A DNA stretch of 10,970 bases from Oehlia diaphana (Eukaryota; Glomeromycota; Glomeromycetes; Glomerales; Glomeraceae). Numbering within the stretch: position 1 is the stretch's first letter; every line of letters begins with the position of its first letter. Where the stretch lies: positions 19,525 to 30,494 of the forward strand of contig QZLH01001305.1 in the NCBI GenBank assembly GCA_003833135.1, read 5' to 3'. Shown in pieces: positions 1 through 6,544 of this stretch. A model generated the notes under the pieces. The model had not been told where the DNA came from. It worked only from the letters and a program-made list of their open reading frames with translations, and did no database searches. The translations under genes and the position numbers were made by a program.

Positions 1-31
1 AATTTGTCCAAAATTTTATACTGGACAAATT
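1..31. repeat. Inverted repeat (10-bp arms) at the window edge
   Basis: AATTTGTCCA (1-10) and its exact reverse complement TGGACAAATT (22-31) face each other across an 11-base AT-rich loop. The left arm starts at base 1, so the repeat may extend outside the window. It shares the TGGAC word with the repeat cluster that follows and is probably part of the same repetitive element. No function can be assigned. Confidence 0.6.
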
Positions 32-160
32 CTGGATATGTCAAAATTTTAAGTATCAATCCTGTAGCAAAAAATAGACATTTTCCGGACTATTTCTGGA
101 CACTCCAGATTTATTCTGGATAATTTCCAGACATTTTCATAGACATTTTCTGGACATTTA
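18..160. repeat. Degenerate cluster of TCTGGAC / AGACATTTTC repeats
   Basis: AGACATTTTC occurs exactly three times (76-85, 129-138, 141-150) and TTTCTGGAC twice (93-101, 147-155). Near copies are TTCTGGAT, CCGGAC and the reverse-complement forms CTCCAG and TTTCCAG. Spacing is irregular and copies lie in both orientations, so this looks like a decayed repetitive element rather than a clean satellite. It probably continues to the left of the window. The bases from 161 to about 350 hold only AT-rich sequence. Confidence 0.55.
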
Positions 161-353
161 TTTTTTATAGGGATAGTTTTTTATTTGAATATAAGGACTT
201 TTGTGAAATTTTTGACTTTTATAAATGGATTAAATATGTCTTTTTCATTTTTATGGTATGATAATTTTATATCCATTTTTATTAAACCTTTTTATAATAC
301 CATTACCATTATTAATTTTAATATTTTGTATAAATACAAAATTGAATATATAT

Positions 354-863
354 ACTGTTAGTCAAGAATTTCGGCCATTTGCAAATATGGATAAAATATT
401 TCAAATAGAAATACCGTTGATACAAAATAATAAAAGAAAAATGTAAACACTTATCAGCAAATCACAAATGAAAATTTATCTAAGCTGATCGGATTGACAA
501 TTTTCAGATGAAAAAATTGCTTCTCCAGTTTGGAAACATGAAATTCAAATCTTGCTAAAAGTATTAGAATTACTTTCTGGAAAAAATATAACCAACCAGT
601 TCTCAAGGTGGTGGACAATATAGATATACTTTTAATGACCGAACTATCTAGAGGAATGGAAGATGAACATTTGGCTAGATTATTACTGATAGTAACGTTT
701 CGTCAGAAAACTGTTCAAAAGCATGTAAAGGTGTTATATCAAGTTTAAACAAACAGTATTACCAAAGAATCCAGAACAGAATTTTATTTATGATTATTTA
801 AATTGCAATTTTATTATATTCTACCAAACTCAAAAACAAACGTCAATAATAGAAAAATATTGA
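354..863 (+). pseudogene. Decayed protein-coding gene, function not recognised
   Basis: The stretch reads as protein only if the frame is changed repeatedly. A Met frame open from 258 has a plausible tail from 354 (TVSQEFRPFANMDKIF...) and stops at 444-446. Coding character resumes in another frame at 449-508 (TYQQITNENLSKLIGL). It then shifts at 507-598 (ASPVWKHEIQILLKVLELL), at 599-748 (GMEDEHLARLLLIVTF) and at 735-863 (FKQTVLPKNPEQNFIYDYL). At least three frameshifts follow the stop at 444-446; one lies near the A6 run at 581-586. The flanks have far lower coding character. Residues around LLMTELSRGMEDEHLARLL could be a worn-down P-loop (hhhGxxGxGKT), but the Gly and Lys are absent, so this is speculation. 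The protein family is unknown to me. The bases before 354 in the 258-446 frame are hydrophobic and AT-driven and may be intron or chance. Confidence 0.55.
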
Positions 864-959
864 AAGAAAATTATTATTATAAAAAATTAAATATAAATCT
901 TAAGCAATTATATATTTTCAATTTAACCCATTAATACACTCCAATTAAGTTAAAAATAT

Positions 960-1071
960 ATGAAAATGGCAATTCCACATAGTAGAGAAATTAATTTCTA
1001 AATGTTATTTCAGTTAGTATTACACCAATCTATAATGCATATAGTAGTTTATTCAAGCTGAAATACCATAA
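960..1071 (+). other. Possible intron/exon remnant between two decayed coding stretches
   Basis: A short Met frame at 966-1001 (MAIPHSREINF) is followed by TTATTTCAG (1006-1014), a good match to a 3' splice site. The same frame, broken by stops, can be followed to 1133. It competes with the better frame that starts at 1072. This may be part of the neighbouring decayed genes, but the evidence is weak. Confidence 0.2.
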
Positions 1072-1423
1072 AAGCAATTAAAATACATCAAGTTACTGAA
1101 TATTACACAGGAGCAAACAAAATCTACTTCTGATATATCACTAGAGAATATATTTACAGTTAGATCTGCATCCCAAAAACCACATTCTTAAAGACAAAAT
1201 TTTATGAGTTAAAAGATGGTACTTTCAATCCCTTGAAGAATATGAAGAATTACCTGATACTATAAAAAACTTCAGCTAGTTACCCAAGACATAAAGAAGA
1301 CTTTTGATTAAGGAACGATATGTAATTATACACTAAAGTGCTTGAAAGATTATGGGTGGGTTGCTATATCCAAACATGTTACAAACACAGGTGCTGTATA
1401 TTAAAATAATTATTACCTACAGT

Positions 1424-1645
1424 TAAGGTTGCTTGCCAAAACCTCTCCAAAATCCTGCGATAAATTTCGGCAAGATTTTACTATATGTTTACTATAGTTT
1501 CGGCAGGGTTTCAGCAGTTTCGGCAAATGGGGGTTTCGGCATTTCGGCAAAGTTTCGGCAGGATTTTTAATATGATTTAATATAGTTTCGGCATTTTCCG
1601 TATAGGTTTCGGCAGTTATTAAGAAGGTTTCGGCAAGCAACCTTA
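1424..1645. mobile_element. MITE-like non-autonomous DNA transposon, 222 bp
   Basis: The ends are inverted repeats of 21 bp (1424-1444 and 1625-1645, TAAGGTTGCTTGCC...) matching at 20 of 21 positions. The one mismatch is a CpG at 1631-1632 that reads as CpA on the other arm (1437-1438), as expected from cytosine deamination. CCTACAGT flanks both sides (1416-1423, 1646-1653). The match can be stretched to the 11-bp TTACCTACAGT (1413-1423, 1643-1653) because the element's last bases resemble the target. An 8-11 bp target duplication fits hAT or Mutator-type transposases; the family cannot be decided from this copy. The element encodes no transposase. A 75-codon minus-strand frame (1413-1640) is a by-product of its internal repeats. 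Confidence 0.85.
1465..1635 (+). repeat. Nine same-direction TTTCGGCA repeats inside the MITE
   Basis: TTTCGGCA is found exactly at 1465, 1498, 1518, 1534, 1542, 1553, 1586, 1607 and 1628, with one variant TTTCAGCA at 1509. All copies point the same way. Starts near the right end are 21 bases apart (1586, 1607, 1628); elsewhere spacing varies from 8 to 33. The last copy lies inside the right terminal repeat, so the inner array may have grown from the terminus. The array gives the element most of its G+C and CpG content and contrasts sharply with the flanks. Subterminal repeats of this kind can bind a transposase; that role is inferred here. Confidence 0.8.
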
Positions 1646-1698
1646 CCTACAGTAATTTACAAAAATATGATTCAAAAATTGCTGGATATTCATATTAA

Positions 1699-1925
1699 TT
1701 CATTTACTACCTAATCAAATGGAATCATCTATTAAAATAAACATGATCCTTAACTTTTCTTTTTAATATTATTTTTTTTTAGTTTTGTTAGAATATAATT
1801 TTTATTTAATATCTAGCCAAATGGCTTATACATATACTTTTTTAGTTTTATTTCCCACCAATATTATTTTTTTAATTTTCTTTATTTGGTGAGAAGTCCA
1901 AATAGACTTTTTTTAAAATTTTCTT
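1699..1925. other. AT-rich spacer, no gene seen
   Basis: Long T runs fill this stretch. The only structures are short and weak: AGCCAAATGGCT (1815-1826) and a CACCAA...TTGGTG pair (1856-1889). Neither is strong enough to call as a site. Confidence 0.5.
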
Positions 1926-2131
1926 TAATTTGCACTAGAAGTAGGGAATTATTGAATGATGATGCAAATAACTTGAATCATTCTGAAAGCATTCAGTCAC
2001 ATCCCAAAGGAATCAAAGACTCACTTCATTGAGTTTATTACCAACCCAATTATATGATGGGAACTGAAGACTCTAGAATAATGAGAATAATGGGACAACC
2101 CAAAAAAAATTTTCCCATTATAATTTCTTAA
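1926..2131 (+). pseudogene. Weak coding remnant with one in-frame stop
   Basis: One frame stays open from 1926 to the TAA at 2129-2131 except for a TGA at 2030-2032. It reads like protein rather than AT noise, with segments such as LNHSESIQSHPKGIKDSLH before the stop and YYQPNYMMGTEDSRIMRI after it. TTGCACTAG (1930-1938) just inside could be a 3' splice site. No domain is recognised and no start codon is convincing. It may be a broken exon or a chance open frame; I favour a broken exon. Confidence 0.3.
2087..2121. repeat. Hairpin, 9-bp arms
   Basis: ATAATGGGA (2087-2095) pairs perfectly with TCCCATTAT (2113-2121) across a 17-base loop that contains an A8 run. It lies inside the weak coding remnant, so it may be chance or a small element. 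It is not followed by a T run on the + strand. Confidence 0.45.
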
Positions 2132-3335
2132 ATAAAAAGAATACATTATTTATGTTTCTGCTTAAAATATAAAGTAAGAATTATCATAATTTGGATCATG
2201 GAAAATTTAAAAAACAGACCATATAGTAATAAAGCAATCTTATATAGTAATTAATAACCCATACATGATATATGGTAAAGATTTTTAGAATGATGAAAGA
2301 TAATATAAATATTCCATTTTTTCCATTTAGTCTTCACATTGCTTTTTTATCCTTTTTTTACTAAATTTATATTGTCCAAAATGTTGGGTTGTTACACACA
2401 AGAATTATTCAGAAAAGATTTGAAAGTAAATAGTATAGTTAAAAATAAAATTTGTTATGTACTTGAAATCATGGACAGAAGGATTTAGTTCTACTTTGGA
2501 TAGTAAAGCCTCAATATGAATCCATATCAAGGAGATTATCTGCATCAATATTTTAATATCATTTATATCTTAGTTAATTATTTTTATAATAGAATGGATT
2601 GGTTGCTACTGCTCAAAAATTTATAACATTACTTTAACAAAGGCTTTTCAAAAATTTGAATGTAGCAGGATAATTTCTATCTTTCAGATATCCCTATACA
2701 AAAAGACTTATATACAACAAATAATTCTACAAGTCCATTCCATTATTTACTTATACTACAATATTATAATTATTTATTTATAATTTTTTTTATATTCTAT
2801 TTTTGAATACCATAATTATAGTATAATAATGATTAATTTAATATATAAGGAACAAATTGAATATAGTAATACAATTCAGACAAACTTTTTCTCAATTACT
2901 CATGAAAAAGAATCAAAACTTTAATACAGTTGATATGAAAATTAAAGTTATATATTTTGGAATTATATCAAACCTCTCTTTAGTTTTTATTTATAAGTTG
3001 ATTATAGTTAATTCCTTTAGGTACAAGAATTATCTTTACTGACAGAGCTATAAATTCACTTTATTTAAGTAATGATCCCTTGATTTCTATTTATTTTACT
3101 TAAAGAATTGCATAAAATTATTAGAAATTTGTGATAATATGATGATAATAAGGAATTAATAAGTTTTTAAAATTAAATTTTCTATATGCAGAAATTTCAA
3201 CTTATCTGTTATTGATTGATTTTATACACATGCTAAAAAGTAATATATAGTTTTAATATGAGACAGATTTTAATATAAAGGCAAGAAGTTATAGAAGAAG
3301 TTAATATCTATATTGAAATGAAGAAATAAGAGTAA
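2132..3335. other. AT-rich intergenic stretch, no gene supported
   Basis: Short open frames occur, such as a 36-codon Met frame at 2516-2626 and a 61-codon Met frame at 2857-3042. They are rich in Ile, Asn, Tyr, Phe and Lys, as any frame in such AT-rich DNA would be. They have no recognisable domain and no supporting signals. A frame open from about 2669 to 2805 (DNFYLSDIPIQKDLY at its start) is slightly more protein-like. I see no RNA gene or mobile element with both ends here. Confidence 0.4.
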
Positions 3336-3624
3336 CAAGCCCTTTCCCTTCTCTGGAAAATCTTATCTCATTAGGGAAATATGAGAATGACTTCACGCAT
3401 TGGTGATAACAGTTCTCTAGATCCGGAAACACTCCTAAAAGTAAAAAACATTTATCAAAGATTCAGATTGCATTCACAATCAGCATTTGAGAAATATTAT
3501 TTAACCTGCAGAATTCACATATACAGATTACCAAATTGGTAATAAAACATATTTTGATAAAGAAATTGGTAAGACTTATGATCACAACAACAGCAGGAGT
3601 AGCCACCAGCATTGGAATTAGAAG
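3336..3624 (+). pseudogene. Broken coding gene with a 53-aa frame and a frameshift
   Basis: A 53-residue Met frame runs 3381-3542, beginning MRMTSRIGDNSSLDPETLLK and continuing VKNIYQRFRLHSQSAFEKYY. Coding character extends upstream in the same frame to 3336 through a TAG at 3372-3374. Near 3500-3505 the better reading moves to the next frame, which is open from 3505 to the TAG at 3619-3621 and includes TYTDYQIGNKTYFDKEIGK. The two halves meet without a gap, so a single one-base change explains the switch. Codon choice and residue mix are unlike the AT noise around it. The family is not recognised. If 3381-3542 is expressed as it stands it would make a truncated 53-aa protein, but a pseudogene is more likely. 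Confidence 0.55.
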
Positions 3625-3816
3625 GTTAAGCTTTAACAAAGGTGATAACAGATCATCTGCAAGTTAGATCTATAAACTGGGAGCCAGTTCTAGTGAGGAG
3701 CTAAGTCTCCAATTAATATTTGGATATAGTTATTTATATTTATTCATTAAATGTGTATATTCATATATTAATGCCATATCATTTTATGATAGAAAAAAAT
3801 ATTTTCTTAAATAGTC
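3578..3816 (+). pseudogene. Continuation of the broken gene in a third frame
   Basis: A Met frame at 3578-3667 (TTTAGVATSIGIRRLSFNK) ends at TAG 3665-3667. The same frame is then open to 3816 and contains YKLGASSSEELSLQL before fading into AT-rich residues. It overlaps the end of the preceding fragment in another frame, so one of the two readings at 3578-3624 is a shadow. It probably belongs to the same ancestral gene as 3336-3624. GGTGATAACAG occurs both here (3641) and in the previous fragment (3402), which hints at an internal duplication. Confidence 0.4.
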
Positions 3817-3840
3817 AAACTTTAAAAAGCATATTTATAA

Positions 3841-4075
3841 ATGGTGCAGGCTTTGCTAAATCTTGATATGGTGGAAAGTAAACTCATTCTTGCTGAAAGC
3901 CTCGTGATTACTCTTCCAGCATGATAAAGAAATTACCGACTGGAAGAAATTAGTATGTATTTGCAAGGGTTGTTTTGATGAATGACACAACCTTTTCTTT
4001 GATGGAAAGGATGACAATATATGTGAAAACTGCTTAATTATATATTATTTGATGATTAAACTAAATAATAGTTAA
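3841..4075 (+). pseudogene. Broken coding fragment with a zinc-binding-like cysteine pattern
   Basis: A Met frame at 3841-3924 (MVQALLNLDMVESKLILAES...) stops after 27 residues. From about 3908 a second frame takes over (HDKEITDWKKLVCICKGCFD), meets TGA at 3983-3985 and continues HNLFFDGKDDNICENC to TAA at 4073-4075. The cysteines form C-x-C-x2-C and, after a spacer of Asp, Gly and Asn, C-x2-C, a layout typical of zinc ribbons or small zinc fingers. That role is inferred from spacing only. One frameshift and one stop break the gene. The last codons run into the hairpin at 4051, suggesting the true C-terminus was replaced or cut there. Confidence 0.5.
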
Positions 4076-4121
4076 TAGCGGCACGTAGTGCCGCATTAGA
4101 CTATTATATAGTTTAATCATC
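4051..4121. repeat. Large hairpin/cruciform, 34-bp arms with 3-base loop
   Basis: Arms 4051-4084 and 4088-4121 match at 29 of 34 positions. The outer 13 bp (GATGATTAAACTA) and the innermost 7 bp (GCGGCAC / GTGCCGC) are perfect, and the loop is GTA. The GC-rich core in such AT-rich DNA makes the tip very stable. It could be a small foldback transposon, a hairpin RNA precursor or a cruciform-forming site. No T run follows, so a simple bacterial-type terminator is not suggested. It abuts the end of the cysteine-rich pseudogene. Confidence 0.75.
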
Positions 4122-4198
4122 CAATAATAATATTATCAGTTTGACGGGACCGTTCATGCAATTTTATAGTAAACTCCCGTTACTATCCAATAATTTTA
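4119..4198 (+). repeat. Short direct repeat ATCCAATAAT
   Basis: ATCCAATAAT occurs at 4119-4128 and 4185-4194 in the same direction, and similarity continues for a few bases (14 of 17). The copies flank ACGGGA...TCCCGT (4144-4149, 4175-4180). It belongs to the dense repeat patch between 4050 and 4290 and may mark an insertion. Confidence 0.4.
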
Positions 4199-4287
4199 TT
4201 ATTATGCTAATACATAGTAATATGAGATAACCGACCTAAATAACAATTATGTAAAATATGCATGAACTTATGAGGATAACTGATAAT
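4132..4287. repeat. Nested two-step inverted repeat, possible small foldback element
   Basis: ATTATCAGTT (4132-4141) is the exact reverse complement of 4278-4287, and GTTCATGCA (4152-4160) is the exact reverse complement of 4259-4267. The gap between the two arm segments is exactly ten bases on each side, although those ten bases do not match. Equal spacing argues that both pairs belong to one terminal structure of about 29 bp. I see no clear target duplication and no coding content, so a MITE relic is only a suggestion. Confidence 0.5.
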
Positions 4288-4475
4288 TAATTATATATAT
4301 TCAATACTTTAAGCTACTCATTAATGTACATAAAAGGCATTAGTTTTATTGAAAGTTTGCAAAACACAAAATTTTACAAAAGACTTAATTATAATAATAT
4401 TTTTAATTATAAAAAATTAATTAAATTAACTTTCCTGTTTTTATTTAGTAAAATTTGAAGTTTAAATTTCAATAG
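4288..4475. other. AT-rich spacer
   Basis: No open frame of note. Runs of A, T and TA steps only. CAATAG (4470-4475) at its end could be a 3' splice site for the coding-like block that follows. Confidence 0.3.
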
Positions 4476-4592
4476 AATGAGTTAAAGAATTTTTGGCCCT
4501 TAAAAGAAATCTATAGCATGGACGGGTTGTTTTTCTCTAACATAATGCAGGATAACATTACTTATTATAATAATACTGGCCGGCATCACTGA
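4476..4592 (+). pseudogene. Exon-like coding remnant
   Basis: The frame is open for 38 codons after a TAG and ends with TGA at 4590-4592. Its residues look like protein (NELKNFWPLKEIYSMDGLFF then SNIMQDNITYYNNTGRHH), and the stretch is richer in G+C than its flanks. There is an internal Met at 4518. A short minus-strand Met frame (4511-4558) overlaps but is weaker. No family is recognised and no partner exon is certain. Confidence 0.35.
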
Positions 4593-4829
4593 ATATATAT
4601 ACATTTGTGTTGATATTATTGTATTTGGTCAAATAATAATTAATGATATTTAATTTAGATTAGTAAATTGTATAATTTAATTTTTGTAAAAAATATTTCA
4701 TATTTTGTTTAATAATTATTACCATAAGTAATTAATTTTTAAAGTATGTTTTTTTGAGTAAAATCTCTAAAATTGAATTTTAAATAATAAATAATATGAA
4801 TGTAACTATGTGAGTTTTCAATTATGATA
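4593..4829. other. AT-rich spacer
   Basis: Only A/T runs and short frames rich in Ile, Asn, Lys, Phe. Nothing is supported here. Confidence 0.4.
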
Positions 4830-5000
4830 CTACAAATATTTAAAGAAACTTTTATATATTAAGTAGATTAATTTTCTTATCAACTCTGACGTTTTTATAT
4901 AATTTGAATTATGTTGAGGAGTAACCGAACCTATTTCTTCACAATTAGTATCAATCAGCTTTTCTAATAAATCATTCACCAGGCCCTGCATATTGGACAT
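4830..5000 (-). CDS. Small unknown protein or first exon, 56 aa
   Basis: On the minus strand an ATG at 5000-4998 opens a 56-residue frame ending in TAG at 4832-4830. The first 40 residues look genuinely coding (MSNMQGLVNDLLEKLIDTNC, then EEIGSVTPQHNSNYIKTSEL), acidic and amphipathic, probably helical at the start. The last 15 or so become AT-type residues (IRKLIYLIYKSFFKYL), which suggests that an exon ends near codon 40 and an intron is being read through. No perfect GTAAGT-type donor is seen; GTTGAT near 4880 is the nearest candidate. The upstream bases are AT-rich. The family is unknown. It could be a small intact gene, a first exon or a remnant. Confidence 0.4.
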   Translation of the reverse strand: MSNMQGLVNDLLEKLIDTNCEEIGSVTPQHNSNYIKTSELIRKLIYLIYKSFFKYL

Positions 5001-5092
5001 GATGTTTATTATTTAGCAAACAAATAAAGATGTCTAAATTATAAATATTACATTTATTACAAACTCTATCTTAATATGTTTTATATATACCA

Positions 5093-5158
5093 ATGGATGA
5101 CTCCATTTCTACTGATAAGATAAATAAGGTGTTTAATAATAAGTGGAATAAAACTTAG
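5093..5158 (+). CDS. Possible tiny exon or ORF, 21 aa
   Basis: An ATG at 5093 opens MDDSISTDKINKVFNNKWNK and one more residue before TAG. It diverges from the minus-strand 56-aa frame with 92 bases between the starts. The composition is more protein-like than usual here, but 22 codons is too short to be sure. It may be chance. Confidence 0.15.
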   Translation: MDDSISTDKINKVFNNKWNKT

Positions 5159-5643
5159 TAATACTAAATAAAATAATTTTTCTTAATGATTCTACGTGCA
5201 GTAGAAATTATATTTAGATCTAATAAAATTTAGCATACTAAAAACTATCTCTAACCGCTACAATTGTTGCTTGTATAAGAATATTATGTGATAAAAAGAA
5301 TTTACTTAAAAAAAGTAACTTCATATATTAAACCAACTTCATATATAAGAAATTACTTATTAAGAATAGATATGGTATGTATTTTTTTACTTTATAAAAT
5401 ATATACTAAATATAGTAGAAACTGCAATTATTAAAAATATTATTGAGCTAATTCATAGTGAGTATAAATATCAATTTTGATAATGTACTTGTACTCCCTC
5501 ACATGCTATTGTAATAAAAATAGCCTCGTGATAATATGATATAATGTGACATAATTGATCCTTTGCACAGCTATTTAAATGAAGCGTTCAAATAGCATAT
5601 TTTCTGATATTAGAAAATCCTTTTCTCCATATAATAACTAAGT
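5159..5643. other. AT-rich intergenic stretch with small hairpins
   Basis: No coding frame is supported. TTCTAC/GTAGAA (5190-5195 and 5201-5206) forms a 6-bp hairpin. GCTATTT/AAATAGC (5570-5576 and 5590-5596) forms a 7-bp hairpin with a TGAA-GCG-TTCA core. These are isolated and could be chance. Confidence 0.35.
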
Positions 5644-5816
5644 TTATATGTTATCTTTGAATAAAAAAATTTTGGACTGCTTGTTTAGGGCGAAAACGCC
5701 TTCTTTAATTAATTTTTTTCTATCAGTGGCACATTTACCAACACTGGGTCAATAAGAAAAAACTGATCAAGCCATCTAAGAAATTCTTCAACCTCCGTCT
5801 AGCCTGAAGTGATTAT
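5644..5816 (-). pseudogene. Broken coding fragment on the minus strand, family unknown
   Basis: Read from 5816 downward the frame gives IITSG, a TAG at 5801-5799, then TEVEEFLRWLDQFFLIDPVL and VNVPLIEK. At the A-run complementary to 5712-5720 it shifts frame and goes on as LIKEGVFALNKQSKIFLFKD to TAA at 5646-5644. The residue mix (Trp, Asp, Pro, Gly, Val) is far from AT noise, so this was once a protein. The in-frame stop and the homopolymer frameshift mark decay. Nothing conserved enough for a family name is visible. GGCG-AAAA-CGCC (5689-5700) is a small hairpin inside. Confidence 0.55.
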
Positions 5817-6372
5817 TCATTGTTATAGATTTAGTGTTTCTTTAAATTTACTAAAGCTAGAAATTTATTCTAATAATATAATATCAGAGTTTAACTTTAA
5901 TTACAATAGGAAATATTTGCCTATTTAATTCTTAAATACAACTATGAGGCAAGTATAATAATTTATTTATTTATATTTATTTATAGTAATAATTCATTCT
6001 AATACTACTTTTATTTATGGTATATATGTTGTAATAAAATATATTAAATTCTAAAAAAGAATAGCATTAAAATTTCTGGTAAATGAGTTTTTGCAACTAA
6101 CTATATATAATTTTATATAATATGATTGTAAGGTTTAAGCTTATGAATTTTATAAATTAAAAATATATTATATAATTATATGATGATGACATAATGATGT
6201 TTATTTATTTTCATTAAATTTAATAAGATTTTATTCTAACAATCAAAACTGCCATTACTACTTAAATAATATTTTTAAATATAATTTTTTTATGTGTGGT
6301 ATAAAAAATAAATTTTCAATTTGAATATGATTTATCATATTAATAAGCAAAGTCAATAATAGTAAGGCATCT
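5817..6372. other. AT-rich intergenic stretch
   Basis: Contains an imperfect TTTA tetranucleotide run (about 5962-5984). No open frame, RNA gene or paired repeat of note was found. Confidence 0.4.
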
Positions 6373-6539
6373 TGGACCATTCAAGACGAAATGGGTGCAA
6401 GGGGAGCATGATACGCTGAGAATACATTTATTTTATTTAATTTTTTTCGTCAAGTATGTTTTACTAATGCACTTTAATACTTTTTTTAGAAACAGCTCCC
6501 TGGACTATTCAAAGACGAAATAGACGCAAGGTACGCTGA
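6373..6539 (+). repeat. Two exon-like direct repeats, 6373-6419 and 6501-6539
   Basis: Both copies read TGGAC(C/T)ATTCA(A)AGACGAAAT..GCAAGG and then TACGCTGA. The left copy carries about ten extra bases before TACGCTGA and lacks one A in the middle. The right copy is preceded by TTTTTTTAG (6481-6489) and its GCAAG is followed by GTACGC (6531-6536), so it looks like a short internal exon with acceptor and donor. In the left copy the matching site reads ATACGC and would not work as a donor. One frame of the right copy gives KQLPGLFKDEIDARYADLS. This may be a duplicated exon or a repeated element; the right copy alone might still be spliced. Confidence 0.55.
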
Positions 6540-6544
6540 TCTAT

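Larger units (their letters stand above)
1072..1698 (+). pseudogene. Decayed coding gene split by a small transposon
   Basis: Three coding-like blocks in different frames follow one another. They are 1072-1191 (STSDISLENIFTVRSASQ, ending in TAA), 1208-1279 (RWYFQSLEEYEELPDTIKNF, ending in TAG) and 1276-1404 (TICNYTLKCLKDYGWVAISK, with an in-frame TAA at 1309-1311). About twenty bases further the MITE-like element starts. Beyond it, at 1645-1698, coding character returns (NLQKYDSKIAGYSY then TAA). If the element and one copy of its target duplication are ignored, this tail is collinear with the block before it. I do not recognise the protein. It could be the 3' part of the gene decaying at 354-863, since strand and style agree, but no shared motif proves that. 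Confidence 0.5.

Noticed and set aside
258..353. Hydrophobic start of the 62-codon frame, resembling a signal peptide or membrane segment
   Set aside because: The hydrophobicity comes from T-rich sequence; only the tail after 354 looks coding.
1413..1640. 75-codon minus-strand open frame
   Set aside because: It lies across the MITE and its repeated AET and CRN residues simply translate the TTTCGGCA repeats; not a gene.
2037..2396. Possible element with ends TTACCAACCCAA and TTGGGTTGTTAC
   Set aside because: Only about 10 of 12 positions match, a third copy of AACCCAA lies inside, and there is no target duplication.
2857..3042. 61-codon Met frame on the + strand
   Set aside because: Residues are dominated by Ile, Asn, Lys, Phe and Tyr as expected by chance in AT-rich DNA; no domain or supporting signal.
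4051..4121. Factor-independent transcription terminator
   Set aside because: No T run after the hairpin on either strand, and the context is eukaryotic.
4051..4140. Helitron 3' end (hairpin near terminus)
   Set aside because: No CTRR follows the hairpin at the required distance and no 5' TC end was identified.
3898..5532. Shared 11-mer AGCCTCGTGAT at 3898 and 5522
   Set aside because: No similarity beyond 11 bases; many 11-mer matches are expected in a window of this length and bias.
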